A DNA stretch of 64,000 bases from Haloarcula laminariae (GTDB taxonomy: Archaea > Halobacteriota > Halobacteria > Halobacteriales > Haloarculaceae). Every line of letters begins with the position of its first letter. Within the stretch, counting starts at the first letter, position 1. The notes beneath the pieces were generated by a model. That model had not been told where the DNA came from. It searched no databases and worked only from the letters and a program-made list of their open reading frames with translations. This document shows positions 25,823-35,807 of this stretch, in pieces. The position numbers were made by a program, and so were the translations under genes. Location: positions 1,488,001 through 1,552,000 of the forward strand of contig NZ_JAMZFY010000001.1 in assembly GCF_025457605.1 (NCBI RefSeq), read 5' to 3'.

Positions 25823-26242
25823 ATGGTGTTCGAGACGGCCGGCACGGCCGAACTCTTCCTCCTCGCGCGGGTCCTCTTCGGTGGGGTACTGGCCTTTACC
25901 GGCCTGAACCACTTTACAGGCGCCGAAGGGATGATACCCTACGCCGAGGCGAAGGGAATCCCGTTCCCGGCGGCGTCGGTCTACGGGAGCGGGGGACTGC
26001 TGGTGTTCAGCGGCCTCCTGCTTGTCCTCGGCGCCTACCCGGTCGTGGCGGCGGGCGCGCTCGCGGTCTTCCTGATCGCCTCGGCCGTCGCGATGCACGA
26101 CTTCTGGGCCGTTCCCGAAGACCAACAGCAAGACGAGATGACCCAATTCCTCAAGAACGTCGCGATGGCGGGCGGCGCCATCGCCCTGCTTTCGGTCGCC
26201 GGGACGGCCTGGCCGTACAGCCTGGGCGTGGGCGTCTTCTAG
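25823..26242 (+). CDS. DoxX-family membrane protein
   Basis: 139 residues with four hydrophobic helices. The DoxX pattern is seen: LLARVLFGGVLAFTGLNHFT, MIPYAEAKGIPFPAASVYGS and LLVLGAYPVVAAGALAVFL, then the HDFWAVPEDQQQDEMTQFLK loop. Haloarchaeal DoxX proteins are membrane proteins of the quinone/thiosulfate-oxidation-related superfamily, often next to HxlR regulators as here. Activity unknown. Confidence 0.85.
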   Translation: MVFETAGTAELFLLARVLFGGVLAFTGLNHFTGAEGMIPYAEAKGIPFPAASVYGSGGLLVFSGLLLVLGAYPVVAAGALAVFLIASAVAMHDFWAVPEDQQQDEMTQFLKNVAMAGGAIALLSVAGTAWPYSLGVGVF

Positions 26243-26302
26243 ATTACCGACGGCGTCGGCGGTCGCCAATTTCAAACCCTCCCGGCGTCGATGTCTGCCT
26301 GA

Positions 26303-27934
26303 ATGTTACAGTCGCCGGCCGCAGTCCTCTCCGCCGTGCCGGTCCGACCGCTGGTCGTCGTCTTCGCCGTCCTCGCGACGTGGGTCGCCGTCCGGCGGCT
26401 GATAGGCGTTGGACCCGTTTCGGCGCTTCGCCGCCGCCTCCTCCTGGGGGTGCCGTGGGGGACGCTGCTGACGATAGCCGGCGTGCTCGCGGTGTATCTC
26501 TTCGTTCAGGGGGCGTACTGGCACGCGGACCTGCTCGTGACGCCGTTCCGGACGTGGTCGTACTTCTACCCGCTGGGGATGCTGGCGGGCCCGTTCACAC
26601 ACGGGAGCCTCGGTCACGTCACGGGGAACCTGCTGGGGACGCTCGTCTACGGGACGGTCGTCGAGTACGCCTGGAGCCACTACCCGCAACAGCGGGGCGC
26701 GTCCTCGTTTGGCTCGCTCCGGACGAACCCGCTGGCCCGGACACTGGTCGTCCCGGTCGTGATGGTCGCCGTCGGCGTCTTCACCGGCGTGTTCGCCCTG
26801 GGCCCCATCGTCGGCTTCTCCGGCGTGGTGTTCGCCCTGGCCGGCTTCGCGCTGGTGACCCGGCCCTACCTCTTCCTGGGGGCGCTCTTGGGGAGCCGCG
26901 TCATCGACCTCGTGTACACGGCGCTCCGGTCGCCGGAGCCGACCGTCGGCGGGAGCGTCCAGTACGTGACACCGGGGTGGGCGAACATCGCCATCCAGGG
27001 ACACGCCATCGGGCTGCTGGCCGGCGTCTTCCTGGGAACGGCGCTGCTGTGGGCGCGCTCGGAGCGGCCCGGGCCGGACCGGGTCTTCTTCGCGACCCTG
27101 GTATTCGCCGTGGTTCAGGGTCTCTGGGCGGTGTATATCCCGGTCGGCGGCGGTCGATTCACCCTGTTTCGCTGGCTCGGAACCGCCCTGGTCCTCCTGC
27201 TTGCGGTGCTGGTCTCGGCCGCGACGCTGTACACCGACCGGCGGGCGTTCCCGGACTTCGACGGCGGGTGGCCGTCGGCGGCGGGCTTCGCGCTCGTGGT
27301 CGCGCTCGCGGCGCTCTGTCTCGCGTCGGTGCCCGCAAACGGCGCGGCACTCGACCCCGGCGACCTCCCGGAGGACGGACTCGAAGTGCGCGACTACGTC
27401 GTCACCTACCAGGAGGACGTCCCCAACGCCTACGTCGACAGTATGCCACTGCCGCCGACGGCCCGGGGGAACATCACGGAGAGCGGCGTCGTCGTCGCCA
27501 GCGCCGACCGGGAAATCTGGACCGTCGCGGTCTCCCGCTCGCGGCTGGACCTCCAGGGGGACGCGACCGTGGTCGTCGGCGGTCTGGGCTGGCGCGAGAC
27601 GGTAGCTGTCGACCGACGGAGCTGGTCGGTCCCGGGCAACGACAGCGTCTACAGCGTGTCGCTGGCAGGCGAGGGCGGACAGGCCCGGACGGTCTACACC
27701 TCCGAGCCGTCGACGATGGACGGCCGCGTTGCGGGGCGGAACCTCACGCTTCGGCCGGTCGGGAACGGCTTCGAGATAGCCGTCGGGCGGAACGGGTCTA
27801 CGCTCGACCGCGGCCCGGTGCCCGCGAACCTGTCGAGTCGGAAGATAGGCGGCCTCACGTTCGAGCGAAACCGGTCACGGCTGTACGCCGCCGGCAACGG
27901 TACCCGAGTCGTGGTGGCCCGGGCGGGGAATTAG
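26303..27934 (+). CDS. Rhomboid intramembrane serine protease with long extracytoplasmic tail
   Basis: 543 residues. Rhomboid core with THGSLGHVTGN (His105, Asn109), the nucleophile motif GFSGVVF (Ser173) and catalytic His234 in QGHAIGLLAG, spread over six helices. Two more helices (about 262-315) and a final one near 325-345 precede a roughly 200-residue soluble tail rich in beta segments. All catalytic residues are present. The tail is not part of the typical rhomboid and is probably exposed outside. Its stop overlaps the stop of the convergent methyltransferase gene by four bases. Confidence 0.87.
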   Translation: MLQSPAAVLSAVPVRPLVVVFAVLATWVAVRRLIGVGPVSALRRRLLLGVPWGTLLTIAGVLAVYLFVQGAYWHADLLVTPFRTWSYFYPLGMLAGPFTHGSLGHVTGNLLGTLVYGTVVEYAWSHYPQQRGASSFGSLRTNPLARTLVVPVVMVAVGVFTGVFALGPIVGFSGVVFALAGFALVTRPYLFLGALLGSRVIDLVYTALRSPEPTVGGSVQYVTPGWANIAIQGHAIGLLAGVFLGTALLWARSERPGPDRVFFATLVFAVVQGLWAVYIPVGGGRFTLFRWLGTALVLLLAVLVSAATLYTDRRAFPDFDGGWPSAAGFALVVALAALCLASVPANGAALDPGDLPEDGLEVRDYVVTYQEDVPNAYVDSMPLPPTARGNITESGVVVASADREIWTVAVSRSRLDLQGDATVVVGGLGWRETVAVDRRSWSVPGNDSVYSVSLAGEGGQARTVYTSEPSTMDGRVAGRNLTLRPVGNGFEIAVGRNGSTLDRGPVPANLSSRKIGGLTFERNRSRLYAAGNGTRVVVARAGN

Positions 27935-28557
27935 TGCCACTCGATGCGGTAGAGCTCGGCGTCGATGCTCCGGGAGGCCTCGTCGTGGAAGTCGAACTGG
28001 TGGGGGACCTCGAACTCGGCGGCGAAGGCGTGGGTGACCTCGCCGCCGTTGTCGGCCGCGAAGGACTCCACGAACGCCTCGCTGCCGGCGTTGTGCAGCG
28101 AGTAGGAGACGCTCGACAGCTCGGCGGCGGTCGCCAGAAACGCCCGGTCGGCGTGTTCGTTGCCCGACTGCGCGCCGAAGGGCGGGTTCATCACGACCGT
28201 CGTCTCGGCGACCGGCGGGCGGAGCGGGGCCCGCGTCGCGTCGGCCCGGACCCACGACACGGACGTCGTCGAGCCGACCTTCCGCTCGTTCTTCCGGGCC
28301 GTCGACAGCGGGTCGGGGTCGATGTCCACGCCCACGACGGTGTCGGGGCCCCGGAGCGCCGCGGCGAGCGCGAGCATCCCCGTCCCACACCCCAGGTCCA
28401 GGACCGTCCGGTCCTGGATGTCCCCCTCCAGGTCGGCCCTGTGGACCAGATGGGCCGCGAGTTCCGGCGGGGTCCGGTACTGTTCGAGGTCGGCCCGGGG
28501 GTCGTCGAACCCGGCGACAACACCGAGTTGCTGGGCGAGAGCGCGCTTTGTCGGCAT
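27931..28557 (-). CDS. METTL5-like N6-adenine RNA methyltransferase
   Basis: 208 residues from MPTKRALAQQLG at 28557 (a longer frame starts at 28596). SAM-binding loop VLDLGCGTG (52-60), acidic loop GVDIDPDPL and the amino-methyltransferase motif NPPFGAQ (124-130). This matches COG2263/METTL5 proteins, whose eukaryotic member methylates 18S rRNA adenine N6. Target RNA in haloarchaea is not established here. It is convergent with the rhomboid gene. Confidence 0.85.
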   Translation of the reverse strand: MPTKRALAQQLGVVAGFDDPRADLEQYRTPPELAAHLVHRADLEGDIQDRTVLDLGCGTGMLALAAALRGPDTVVGVDIDPDPLSTARKNERKVGSTTSVSWVRADATRAPLRPPVAETTVVMNPPFGAQSGNEHADRAFLATAAELSSVSYSLHNAGSEAFVESFAADNGGEVTHAFAAEFEVPHQFDFHDEASRSIDAELYRIEWH

Positions 28558-28607
28558 CAGTGACAATACGCCAGAATCATGGAAAAAAGTTTGCACATGC
28601 TCAGCGG

Positions 28608-29687
28608 TTATTCTGTCCGCGGCAGCTCCACGTGGAACGCCGCGCCGCCGTCGTCGCTCTCCTCGATCCAGATGTTCCCCCCGTAGCTCTCGACCATCGA
28701 GTCGACGAAGTAGAGCCCGAACCCGGTCCCCGAGGAGCCGGACCCCTTCTGGCCGCGGTCGAACACCTGGCGGCGGCGGGCGGGCGGAATGCCCGGCCCG
28801 TCGTCGGCGATGACGACCGTCACGAACACGTCTCCGACGGTCGCGGTCACGTCGATGGTCACGTCCTCACCGCCGTGTTCGACGGCGTTGAGAAGGAGGT
28901 TCCCGAAGACGTCCTCGAGGAGTTTCCCCGCTGCGACCTCGATATCCGTCACGTGGTTGTTCACCGTCGCCGCCGGGCTCTTCGAGCGGGCGCGGTCGGC
29001 CGCGGCGTCGAGCACCACACCGAGATCCCGCTGTTGCATCTCGCTCATCCCGTCTTCGGAGAGCGTCTTCAGCACGGAGCGGACCTTCTCCGTGAGGTCG
29101 ATGATGTCGTCGCTCCAGTCGACTATCGTCTCGGCGTACTCCCTGTCGTCTCCGTCGAGGGTGTCCGCCAGGAGTTCGCCGCGGGCACGGATGACGTTCA
29201 TCCCATTGAGCATGTCGTGCTGGAGGATGCTGTTGAAAAACTCCATCTGGTCGCGCCGGCGCTGGAGGGTGCGCTGCTGGCGGCTCCGGACGACGGCGTA
29301 TCGGAGCGCCCGGACGAGCCGGTCCCCGTCGAGGCCCGACTTCGGGAGGTAGTCCTGTGCGCCGCGCTCGATGGCCTCCATCGACTTCCGGCGGTCCTGC
29401 ATCCCGGTCAGGACGATGATGGGCAGTTCCGAGACCATATCGGTCGCCCGGTCGAGGGTCTCCAGGCCGGTCGATTCGGGGAGCCCGAGGTCCAGCAACA
29501 GCGCGTCGTATCCCTCGGTTTCCACGTCCTTGATGGCGCCGAGCGATTCCAGCTTCGTGAGAGAGACGTCGTCGACGACGTGTGTGGCGCCGGCGCGGTC
29601 GAGATGGTGGTCGACGAGCTTCGCGTCGCCGGGGTTGTCCTCGACGAGTAACACGTCCAGGCGGGATGTGGCGTCGGACATACTCAT
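28608..29687 (-). CDS. Receiver-histidine kinase hybrid (REC-HATPase)
   Basis: 359 residues. Receiver domain 10-125 with acidic pocket EDNPGD and phospho-acceptor Asp66 (LLLDLGLPE), then an H-box [12 protein letters not shown] near 157 and HATPase_c with [15 protein letters not shown] and GTGFGLYFV. The order (REC before kinase) is typical of haloarchaeal response-kinases. It is the last gene of a three-gene unit; its ATG overlaps the previous stop (ATGA at 29684-29687). The initial ATG at 29687 and a second at 29681 are both possible. Confidence 0.88.
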   Translation of the reverse strand: MSMSDATSRLDVLLVEDNPGDAKLVDHHLDRAGATHVVDDVSLTKLESLGAIKDVETEGYDALLLDLGLPESTGLETLDRATDMVSELPIIVLTGMQDRRKSMEAIERGAQDYLPKSGLDGDRLVRALRYAVVRSRQQRTLQRRRDQMEFFNSILQHDMLNGMNVIRARGELLADTLDGDDREYAETIVDWSDDIIDLTEKVRSVLKTLSEDGMSEMQQRDLGVVLDAAADRARSKSPAATVNNHVTDIEVAAGKLLEDVFGNLLLNAVEHGGEDVTIDVTATVGDVFVTVVIADDGPGIPPARRRQVFDRGQKGSGSSGTGFGLYFVDSMVESYGGNIWIEESDDGGAAFHVELPRTE

Positions 29688-30130
29688 CTCGGTGGTCGCT
29701 TGACGACGGAGAGCCAGAACTCCTCGATGGAGCCGACGATGTCGACGAACCCGTCGAAGTCGACCGGCTTCGTCAGGTAGGCGTTGGCGTGGTGGTCGTA
29801 CGACTCGACGATGTCCTCCTCCGCCGCGGAGCTGGTCAGGACGACCACCGGAATGCGTCGCAGGTCCTCGTCGGACTTCATCTCGGCTAACACCTCCTGT
29901 CCGTCCATCCGGGGCATGTTCAAATCGAGCAGGAGCAGGTCCGGCCGGGGCGCCGAGTCGTACTCCCCCTCCTGTCTGAGAAACGCCATCGCCTCGACGC
30001 CGTCGTTGACGACGTGGAGGTTGTTGAGCACGTTCCCCTTCTCCAGTGCCTTCTCGGTCAGCTTGACGTCGCCGGGGTTGTCCTCGGCCAGCAGGATTTC
30101 GACCGCCCGGCTCGTCTCGGTCTCACTCAT
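29684..30130 (-). CDS. Single-domain response regulator
   Basis: 148 residues from 30130 (the longer frame to 30319 runs through the neighbouring kinase). EDNPGDVKL, phospho-acceptor Asp69 in [13 protein letters not shown] and Lys in YLTKPVDF near 119 are present, with no output domain. It belongs to the short CheY-like/Rcp1-type class. It overlaps the genes on both sides (8 bases with the kinase stop, 4 bases with the next start), so it is surely translated with them. Confidence 0.9.
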   Translation of the reverse strand: MSETETSRAVEILLAEDNPGDVKLTEKALEKGNVLNNLHVVNDGVEAMAFLRQEGEYDSAPRPDLLLLDLNMPRMDGQEVLAEMKSDEDLRRIPVVVLTSSAAEEDIVESYDHHANAYLTKPVDFDGFVDIVGSIEEFWLSVVKRPPR

Positions 30131-32042
30131 CCGTCTCCCCCTCCGGGGCGGCGGGGAGCGTAAAGCGAAACGTCGCGCCCGTCTCGTCGGATTCGGCCCA
30201 GATTCGCCCGTCGTGTCGCTGGACGATTCGCTGACAGACGGCCAGTCCGATACCGGTGCCGTCCGCGTCGTGCGCCCCGCCCCGCTTGAATATCTCGAAG
30301 ATGTCTTCGGCCTTGCCATCGGGAATGCCCGGCCCGTTGTCCGAGACGCGGAACTCGACCATGCCGTCGGCTTCGGTCGCGTCGATATCGATGCGGGGCT
30401 CGACGCCCGCCTCGTCCGCGTACTGGATAGCGTTTTCGAGCAGGTTCTGGAGCACCTGTCCGAGCTGGTTGGGGTCGGCTCTGACTGCCGGAAACGACCC
30501 CGCCGAGACGGTGGCCCCGACCTCGTCGAGCCGCATCCGCAGGGCGTCCAGCGTTTCGGACACTACCGCTCCCGGGTCCGTCGGCTCGAACTCCCGCGCC
30601 TGCGTTTCGACGCGGGAGTACCTGAGCAGGGCGTCGACCATCTCCTGCATGCGGTTCGCGCCGTCGACGGCGTAGGCCATGTACTCCGCGGCCTCCTCGT
30701 CGAGTTCGTCCCCGTACTCGCTGTCGAGCAGGTCCACGTAGCTCGATACCATCCGAAGGGGCTCCTGCAGGTCGTGGGAGGCGATGTAGGCGAACTGCTG
30801 GAGCGCCTCGTTGGAGCGCTCTAGCTCGGCTTGCTTCGCCTTGAGCTTCGTCTCCCGCTCGACGCGGTCCAGCGCGGCGGCCGCCGTGCTCGCGAGAATT
30901 TCGAGCAGGAACCGCTCGTCGCTGTCGAACGGCGCTATCGCCGTGGAGCCGATACACAGCATCCCGTGTTCGTCCAATGGGAGACAGAGCAGCGTCCGGA
31001 GCTGTGTCTCCGTCGCCGACGGGTTCGCGAGCTCCTGGTAGTCCTCGACGACGGTCGGGTCGCCCGAGTGGAATATCCGGTGCTCGTCGGTCCCGGGACC
31101 TATCGGGGACAGCCCGGCCGGCCCGTCCGCGTCGGTCGCCGGACCAGCGGCGCCGATGGGATAGAGGGTGTCCTCGCTCCCGTCGTAGGACCACATCGCG
31201 GCCAGTGGCCGGTCGAGAATGCGCTGTGCGATTCCCGTGACGGTCTCGGCGACGGCCTCCTCCGAGCGGCTGTACAGCAGTTCGTTCGTCGCGTCGCTGA
31301 GCGCTTCGACGCGCTCCTCGCGGCGCTTGAGGTCCGTGATGTCCCGGGAGACGCCGACGACCTGGGAGAGTTCCCCGTCGTCGAACAGTGGTCGGTACCA
31401 CGTCTCGAACACCAGCTCGCCGACCTCCTGGGTGACCCGTACCTCATCGCCGTTCAGGGCCGTCTCGGCCGCGTCGACGATGTGTGGGTAGTCGGCGTAC
31501 GCCTCGAACACCGGGACCCCTTCGAGCTCGCCCGGTTCGAGTCCCAGACTCTCCAGCCCCTTCCCCGCCGAGTGGGTGAACACGCCGTCGGGGTCGATAG
31601 TGAACACGACGACGGGGAGGTTATCGATCAGCGTGGTGAGCTGTTCGTTGCGCTCCAGACGCGCTTGCTCCCGGTCTTTCCGGTCGGTGATCTCGTGGAA
31701 GAACGCGACGACGCGAGTCCGGTCGTCTATCTCCGCCCGCTTCAGGGTCACTTCGACCCACCGCTTGTCCCCATCCGCATCCCGGATCGCCCACTCGACC
31801 GTTTTCGAGCCCGACGAAACTGCCGCCCGGATGAGTTCGTTCGCGTCTTCGGTCGTGTATCCGGGCGGACTGAACGCGCCGACGTGTGTCCCGACCAGTT
31901 CCGCTCGGTCGAACCCGAGTAGCTCTGCGGCCGCCGGGTTCGAGTTGACGACCGCCCCGGTATCGGCGTCGTGAACGACTATCGGGTCCGGGGCTACTTC
32001 GAAGATATCCCGGTAGAGGGGAGACTCCCCTGTCGAAGCCAT
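30123..32042 (-). CDS. PAS-PAS-GAF sensor histidine kinase
   Basis: 639 residues, cytosolic. Two PAS domains (about 8-125 and 130-245), a GAF domain (about 260-400), HisKA with phospho-His near 423 in [15 protein letters not shown], and HATPase_c with N-box [10 protein letters not shown]1 DNGPGIP and G2 GTGIGLAVC. The [14 protein letters not shown]-box is that of phytochrome-like light/redox kinases whose partner is usually a single-domain Rcp1-type regulator, which is exactly the next gene. Signal unknown. Confidence 0.9.
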   Translation of the reverse strand: MASTGESPLYRDIFEVAPDPIVVHDADTGAVVNSNPAAAELLGFDRAELVGTHVGAFSPPGYTTEDANELIRAAVSSGSKTVEWAIRDADGDKRWVEVTLKRAEIDDRTRVVAFFHEITDRKDREQARLERNEQLTTLIDNLPVVVFTIDPDGVFTHSAGKGLESLGLEPGELEGVPVFEAYADYPHIVDAAETALNGDEVRVTQEVGELVFETWYRPLFDDGELSQVVGVSRDITDLKRREERVEALSDATNELLYSRSEEAVAETVTGIAQRILDRPLAAMWSYDGSEDTLYPIGAAGPATDADGPAGLSPIGPGTDEHRIFHSGDPTVVEDYQELANPSATETQLRTLLCLPLDEHGMLCIGSTAIAPFDSDERFLLEILASTAAAALDRVERETKLKAKQAELERSNEALQQFAYIASHDLQEPLRMVSSYVDLLDSEYGDELDEEAAEYMAYAVDGANRMQEMVDALLRYSRVETQAREFEPTDPGAVVSETLDALRMRLDEVGATVSAGSFPAVRADPNQLGQVLQNLLENAIQYADEAGVEPRIDIDATEADGMVEFRVSDNGPGIPDGKAEDIFEIFKRGGAHDADGTGIGLAVCQRIVQRHDGRIWAESDETGATFRFTLPAAPEGETDE

Positions 32043-32104
32043 ACGGTAACAGAACGGGCGACCTACAAATGCGTACGGCCCCAGTTCTCAACGGCGAGAA
32101 CGGG

Positions 32105-33151
32105 CTACCAGGTGCCGTGGAACGTGTCGAACTCCAGTTCGTCGAGTTCCTTCTCGCCGACGGCAATCTCGTACTCCCCGGGAGTGAGCATCGGCTTCTT
32201 GAACTGCGGGCCGTCGTCGGTGGTGATGCGCGGACAGCCGGTGTTGACGTAGGCGTCCATCCCGAAGTTCGTCAGCCGGTCCGGGGTGACCTCGTCCATC
32301 GTGATGAGGTAGGCGTCGTCGTTGTTCTCGACGATTTCCTGGGCCTGGTCCCACCGGCCCTGGCCGATTTTCGTACAGAAGATGACGCCCCAGCTCTCGG
32401 CGTCCATCGCACGGTGGACGGCGCCGTAGCGCTGTTTCATGAACTTCTCGGTGTCGGCGATGGTGACGGCGTTGTTGACCGGGTCGGCGATGATGACGTT
32501 CTTCTCGGGGTGTTCCATCGCGAGCCCGAGCGGGTGGAACTTCCCGCCGCCGACGTAGAGAATCTGGTCGGCGTCGACGTCGGCGCTGGCGTAGTTACAG
32601 CCCAGCACCTGTCCCTCGTTGGTGAGTCGCTCGTCGCCCCGTTGGGTGTGGACCGTGTAGCCCCGGGCTTCGAGCCACTCGCGCATCTCGCCGAACTTGT
32701 TCATGTGCTGGGCCGTCGTCACGAGGCCGACGTCCGGGTCCTCGTCGGGGTCGCTGAGTTCCTCCTCGAAGGCCTGCTCCATGATGGGCGTGACCTCGAC
32801 GTTGGAGAACAGCGGGACGTAGATTATCTTGTCAGACTCCTTCATCGGGGAGTGGCCGAAGTGGACGAACACGTCTGTCCGTCGCATCATGTAGGTGTCG
32901 AGGTCACAGGCGCCGTAGCAGGGCTGGCCCGACATCATCACCTGTACGTCGTCCGGAAGCTCCTGGCGGAGGTCGTCGGTCACCGCGGGACCGCGGCGCT
33001 TGAGTCCCTCGGGGAACTGGAGGCCGACGGTCTCGGCGTCGCGCTCCTCGACGGCATCGACGATGCGGTCGAGTTCGTAGTCCCACTCGCGGTCGTGTTT
33101 CAGCGAGAGGCCCGTGTTCCGCAGGTCCCCCTCGGTTCGCTCTTGGCTCAT
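32105..33151 (-). CDS. dph2: Diphthamide biosynthesis enzyme Dph2
   Basis: 348 residues. The noncanonical radical-SAM enzyme transfers a 3-amino-3-carboxypropyl group to the conserved His of elongation factor 2. Three cysteines that would hold its 4Fe-4S cluster are seen at about 82 (CYGACD), 185 (GCNYAS) and 306 (NTGCPR). Other family marks are GLQFPEGLKRRG and VHFGHSPM. Length equals the archaeal norm. An expected housekeeping gene with high-GC codon use. Confidence 0.92.
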   Translation of the reverse strand: MSQERTEGDLRNTGLSLKHDREWDYELDRIVDAVEERDAETVGLQFPEGLKRRGPAVTDDLRQELPDDVQVMMSGQPCYGACDLDTYMMRRTDVFVHFGHSPMKESDKIIYVPLFSNVEVTPIMEQAFEEELSDPDEDPDVGLVTTAQHMNKFGEMREWLEARGYTVHTQRGDERLTNEGQVLGCNYASADVDADQILYVGGGKFHPLGLAMEHPEKNVIIADPVNNAVTIADTEKFMKQRYGAVHRAMDAESWGVIFCTKIGQGRWDQAQEIVENNDDAYLITMDEVTPDRLTNFGMDAYVNTGCPRITTDDGPQFKKPMLTPGEYEIAVGEKELDELEFDTFHGTW

Positions 33152-33202
33152 TGGACCCGTATATCCGTTCGAGGGGGATAACCTCCGCGCTTCCGACCGG
33201 AT

Positions 33203-33733
33203 TCACAGCCACACGAGCAGTGCGACCGCCGTCGCCGCCGTGGTGACGACGCCGACGAAGGCCAGCCACTGGGCGAACACGCCCCGTTTCGACGCGCCCG
33301 CCGGCCACGTGCTGGACAGTCGGTGGGCGCCGTAGGCCACCAGCGTGGTCACGCCGGTGAAGACGACCGGTATCACGACCAGGCCGGGGGTGACCTCGCC
33401 GGCCCCGGGGAACAGCCCAACCTGGATAAGCGGGTCGAGTAACACAACGACCGCGAGCCCGTAGCTGACGCCGAAGACGACGGACAGGAGGAGGTATCGC
33501 GGTCTGAGGACCACTCGCCAGGTCGGCGTCGCCTCGTCGGGTCGCCCGCCCGAGGCCCGCACCAGAAACTGCCGGACGTCGGGCAGGACGTACAGCAGCG
33601 GCACCGAGAGGACGCCCCCGGCGAGTCCGAGGAGGCCGGTCATCGCCGCGATGATACCCGCCGACAGCATCAACAGGAGGAGGAAATAGATGAGGAGGCC
33701 GACGACGAAGAGAAGCCCGTCGAGCAGTTCCAT
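33203..33733 (-). CDS. Five-helix membrane protein, unknown function
   Basis: 176 residues from MELLDGLL at 33733; the frame to 33796 is rejected because it crosses the promoter. Helices near 5-30, 25-45, 70-92, 108-130 and 150-176. A basic cluster WPAGASKRG separates the last two. Family not recognised. It is divergent from the YlbF-like gene at 33825, with 91 bases between starts. Confidence 0.7.
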   Translation of the reverse strand: MELLDGLLFVVGLLIYFLLLLMLSAGIIAAMTGLLGLAGGVLSVPLLYVLPDVRQFLVRASGGRPDEATPTWRVVLRPRYLLLSVVFGVSYGLAVVVLLDPLIQVGLFPGAGEVTPGLVVIPVVFTGVTTLVAYGAHRLSSTWPAGASKRGVFAQWLAFVGVVTTAATAVALLVWL

Positions 33734-33824
33734 GGGCTGCCATCGTCGGCGGTTCGTAAATAACCCGAGCCGCTGTCTGCCCCCTTCGGCACACATTTAC
33801 CGCACGAGTCCCAACGCGGTTGTA

Positions 33825-34223
33825 ATGAGCATCGAGACCGAGACTGTCACCGAAATCGATGACGACCACGTCGACCAGCTCGCGACCGAACTCGGCGAGA
33901 GCATCGCCCAGCTACCGGTGTACCAGGAGTACCGCCAGGCCAAGGCGAAAGTCGAGAACGACGCCGACGCCCAGCGAGCTATCGAGGAGTTCGAACAGCT
34001 CCGCGAGGAGTTCCAGATGGCGCGTCAGACCGGCCAGGCCACCCAGGAGGACCTCCGCAAGGTCCAGGAGGCCCAGGAGGAGCTCCACGACATCCCCTCG
34101 ATGAGCGAGTACCTGGAGCTCCAGAACGAACTTGAACTCCGCCTCCAGGAGATAAACGAGCTCGTCTCCGCCCAGCTCGACGTGGACTTCGGCGAGACGG
34201 CCGGCGGCTGCTGTCAGGACTGA
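33825..34223 (+). CDS. YlbF/YmcA-family helical protein
   Basis: 132 residues from the ATG at 33825 (ORF opens earlier at 33690, inside the neighbour's promoter). The helical YlbF domain appears as LATELGESIAQLPVYQEYRQ and EQLREEFQMARQTGQATQED, then a Cys-pair tail GGCCQD. In Bacillus the YlbF-YmcA-YaaT complex carries FeS clusters and modulates RNase Y; haloarchaea have stand-alone copies of unknown role. The CC tail is worth noting, as it could bind a metal or cluster. Confidence 0.8.
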   Translation: MSIETETVTEIDDDHVDQLATELGESIAQLPVYQEYRQAKAKVENDADAQRAIEEFEQLREEFQMARQTGQATQEDLRKVQEAQEELHDIPSMSEYLELQNELELRLQEINELVSAQLDVDFGETAGGCCQD

Positions 34224-34385
34224 ACCGCGACCCTTCTGCCGTTCTTTCGCACGGTCCGGAGCGACGGGAACCTGTCTGTCGCGCCGATAGCACCGCCTCG
34301 CCGGTAGCGACCGCTCGGTAGCGCCGACGGAGACTGGGATAAAGTGATGTATGTTCGTATATTACTGGCGAGTAGGTGGGAAAGT

Positions 34386-34802
34386 ATGGTGGGGACGAAT
34401 CCGGTCAGGGACACCACGACGTTCGTGAGTCTGTATCTGCTCCTGTCGCTGCCCCCGTTTCTCTATCTGAACCGCGGGCTGTCGGCAGTCGTGACGAACC
34501 TCGCGCTGGTGGCGACCGCCGGCACGGTGGCGCTGGTTCTCACGGCCGGGCTGTTTTTCCTCAGCGACGGGGTCGGGCGGTACACCGAGTTCTTCTTCGC
34601 CGTGACCGACGTGTACTCCGTCGTGGTCGACCTGGCGTTCGTCCTCGCGGCGGTCTCGTGGTGGGTCGTCCCCGAACTCGCCGCCCGATTCCAGTGGGCC
34701 GAACTGCGGTACGTCCTCACGGCGGTTATCGTCTGTCACGTCCCGATGGTCCTGTTTCTCTCCCTGCTGACAGTCATGGGTCGCGCTCGGACGGCCGCGT
34801 GA
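34386..34802 (+). CDS. Four-helix membrane protein, unknown function
   Basis: 138 residues from the ATG at 34386. Hydrophobic segments near 12-30, 38-60, 68-95 and 112-135. TATA-like TATATTAC at 34353-34360 is about 27-30 bases before this start, supporting it over 34344. No family recognised. The next gene starts 59 bases later on the same strand. Confidence 0.65.
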   Translation: MVGTNPVRDTTTFVSLYLLLSLPPFLYLNRGLSAVVTNLALVATAGTVALVLTAGLFFLSDGVGRYTEFFFAVTDVYSVVVDLAFVLAAVSWWVVPELAARFQWAELRYVLTAVIVCHVPMVLFLSLLTVMGRARTAA

Positions 34803-34860
34803 GATTCGCGAGCGGTCACCGGTCGTAAGGCCTTAGCCACCGCCCCGCGCAGTCCCGCCC

Positions 34861-35691
34861 ATGACAGTCGAATCCGACTGGGGCGATTGGCTCCTGCGCG
34901 CGGTCGAGGACGCCGACCCCGACGGACTGGCGGTCTGGTATCTGGGCTGTAACGGTTTCATCGTCAAGACGAGCGGCGGCGTGACGGTCTTTATCGACCC
35001 GTATCTGGGCATCGGCGACCCGCCCCGGACCGTCCGGATGGTGCCGGTGCCGTTCGAGCCCTCGGACGTGACGGAGGCCGACGCCGTCCTCGGGACCCAC
35101 GAACACACCGACCACGTCCACGGCCCGTCCCAGGCCCCCATCCTCGCGGCCACCGGCGCGACCTACTACACGACCGACAGCGGCCACGAAGTCATTCAGG
35201 AGGAGGACTGGACGGGGAACTGGTCGGTGACCGACGACCAGCTCGAAGAGATAGCGGAGGGCGACACGCTCGAACTGGGCGACCTGACGGTCCACGTCGA
35301 GCCGGCCAACGACCCCGACGCTGACCACCCCGTCTCCTTCGTCTTCGAGCACGAGTCGGGCACCTTCTTCCACGGCGGCGACGCGCGACCGGGCGCGTTC
35401 GAACCGGTCGGCGAGGCCTACGACATCGACCTCGGCGTGCTGGCCTTCGGCGCGGTCGGCATGATTCCGGACTCCGAGACCGGCGAGCCCGAGCGCACGC
35501 AGTGGTACAGCGACGAGAACATGATAATCGAGGCGGCCAACGAACTCCAGCTCGATAGGCTGCTCCCGACCCACTGGGACATGTGGAAGGGGATGACGGC
35601 GGAGCCGACGGTGCTACACAACCACGCCAGGAGCTTCGACTACCCGGAGAGCCTGGAAATCGTTGAAATCGGCGACCGCGTCGACCTCTGA
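34861..35691 (+). CDS. MBL-fold metallo-hydrolase (UlaG-like)
   Basis: 276 residues. Metal motif HEHTDH (about residues 80-85), further ligands His in SGHE and Asp in HGGDARPG, and His in LPTHWD near 238. The YLGCNGFIVKTSGGVTVFID start is that of UlaG-like lactonases, which include L-ascorbate-6-phosphate lactonase. Substrate is unknown in archaea; the metal site looks complete. No sugar genes adjoin. Confidence 0.87.
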   Translation: MTVESDWGDWLLRAVEDADPDGLAVWYLGCNGFIVKTSGGVTVFIDPYLGIGDPPRTVRMVPVPFEPSDVTEADAVLGTHEHTDHVHGPSQAPILAATGATYYTTDSGHEVIQEEDWTGNWSVTDDQLEEIAEGDTLELGDLTVHVEPANDPDADHPVSFVFEHESGTFFHGGDARPGAFEPVGEAYDIDLGVLAFGAVGMIPDSETGEPERTQWYSDENMIIEAANELQLDRLLPTHWDMWKGMTAEPTVLHNHARSFDYPESLEIVEIGDRVDL

Positions 35692-35807
35692 TTCGGCGCC
35701 GGCCCGAGCTCCACCACTCGCACAGTTCGGTCGTCAATTGTGTGAAATAATCCCAAACTGACGGCGGCGGAGTACCTTTATTATCCGAGGAGTATGGAGT
35801 ACCATAC

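Noticed and set aside
25807-28563. Very long 918-codon plus-strand ORF
   Set aside because: It covers the DoxX, rhomboid and methyltransferase genes in another frame; Arg/Pro/Gly-rich as expected from GC-rich frame shadows.
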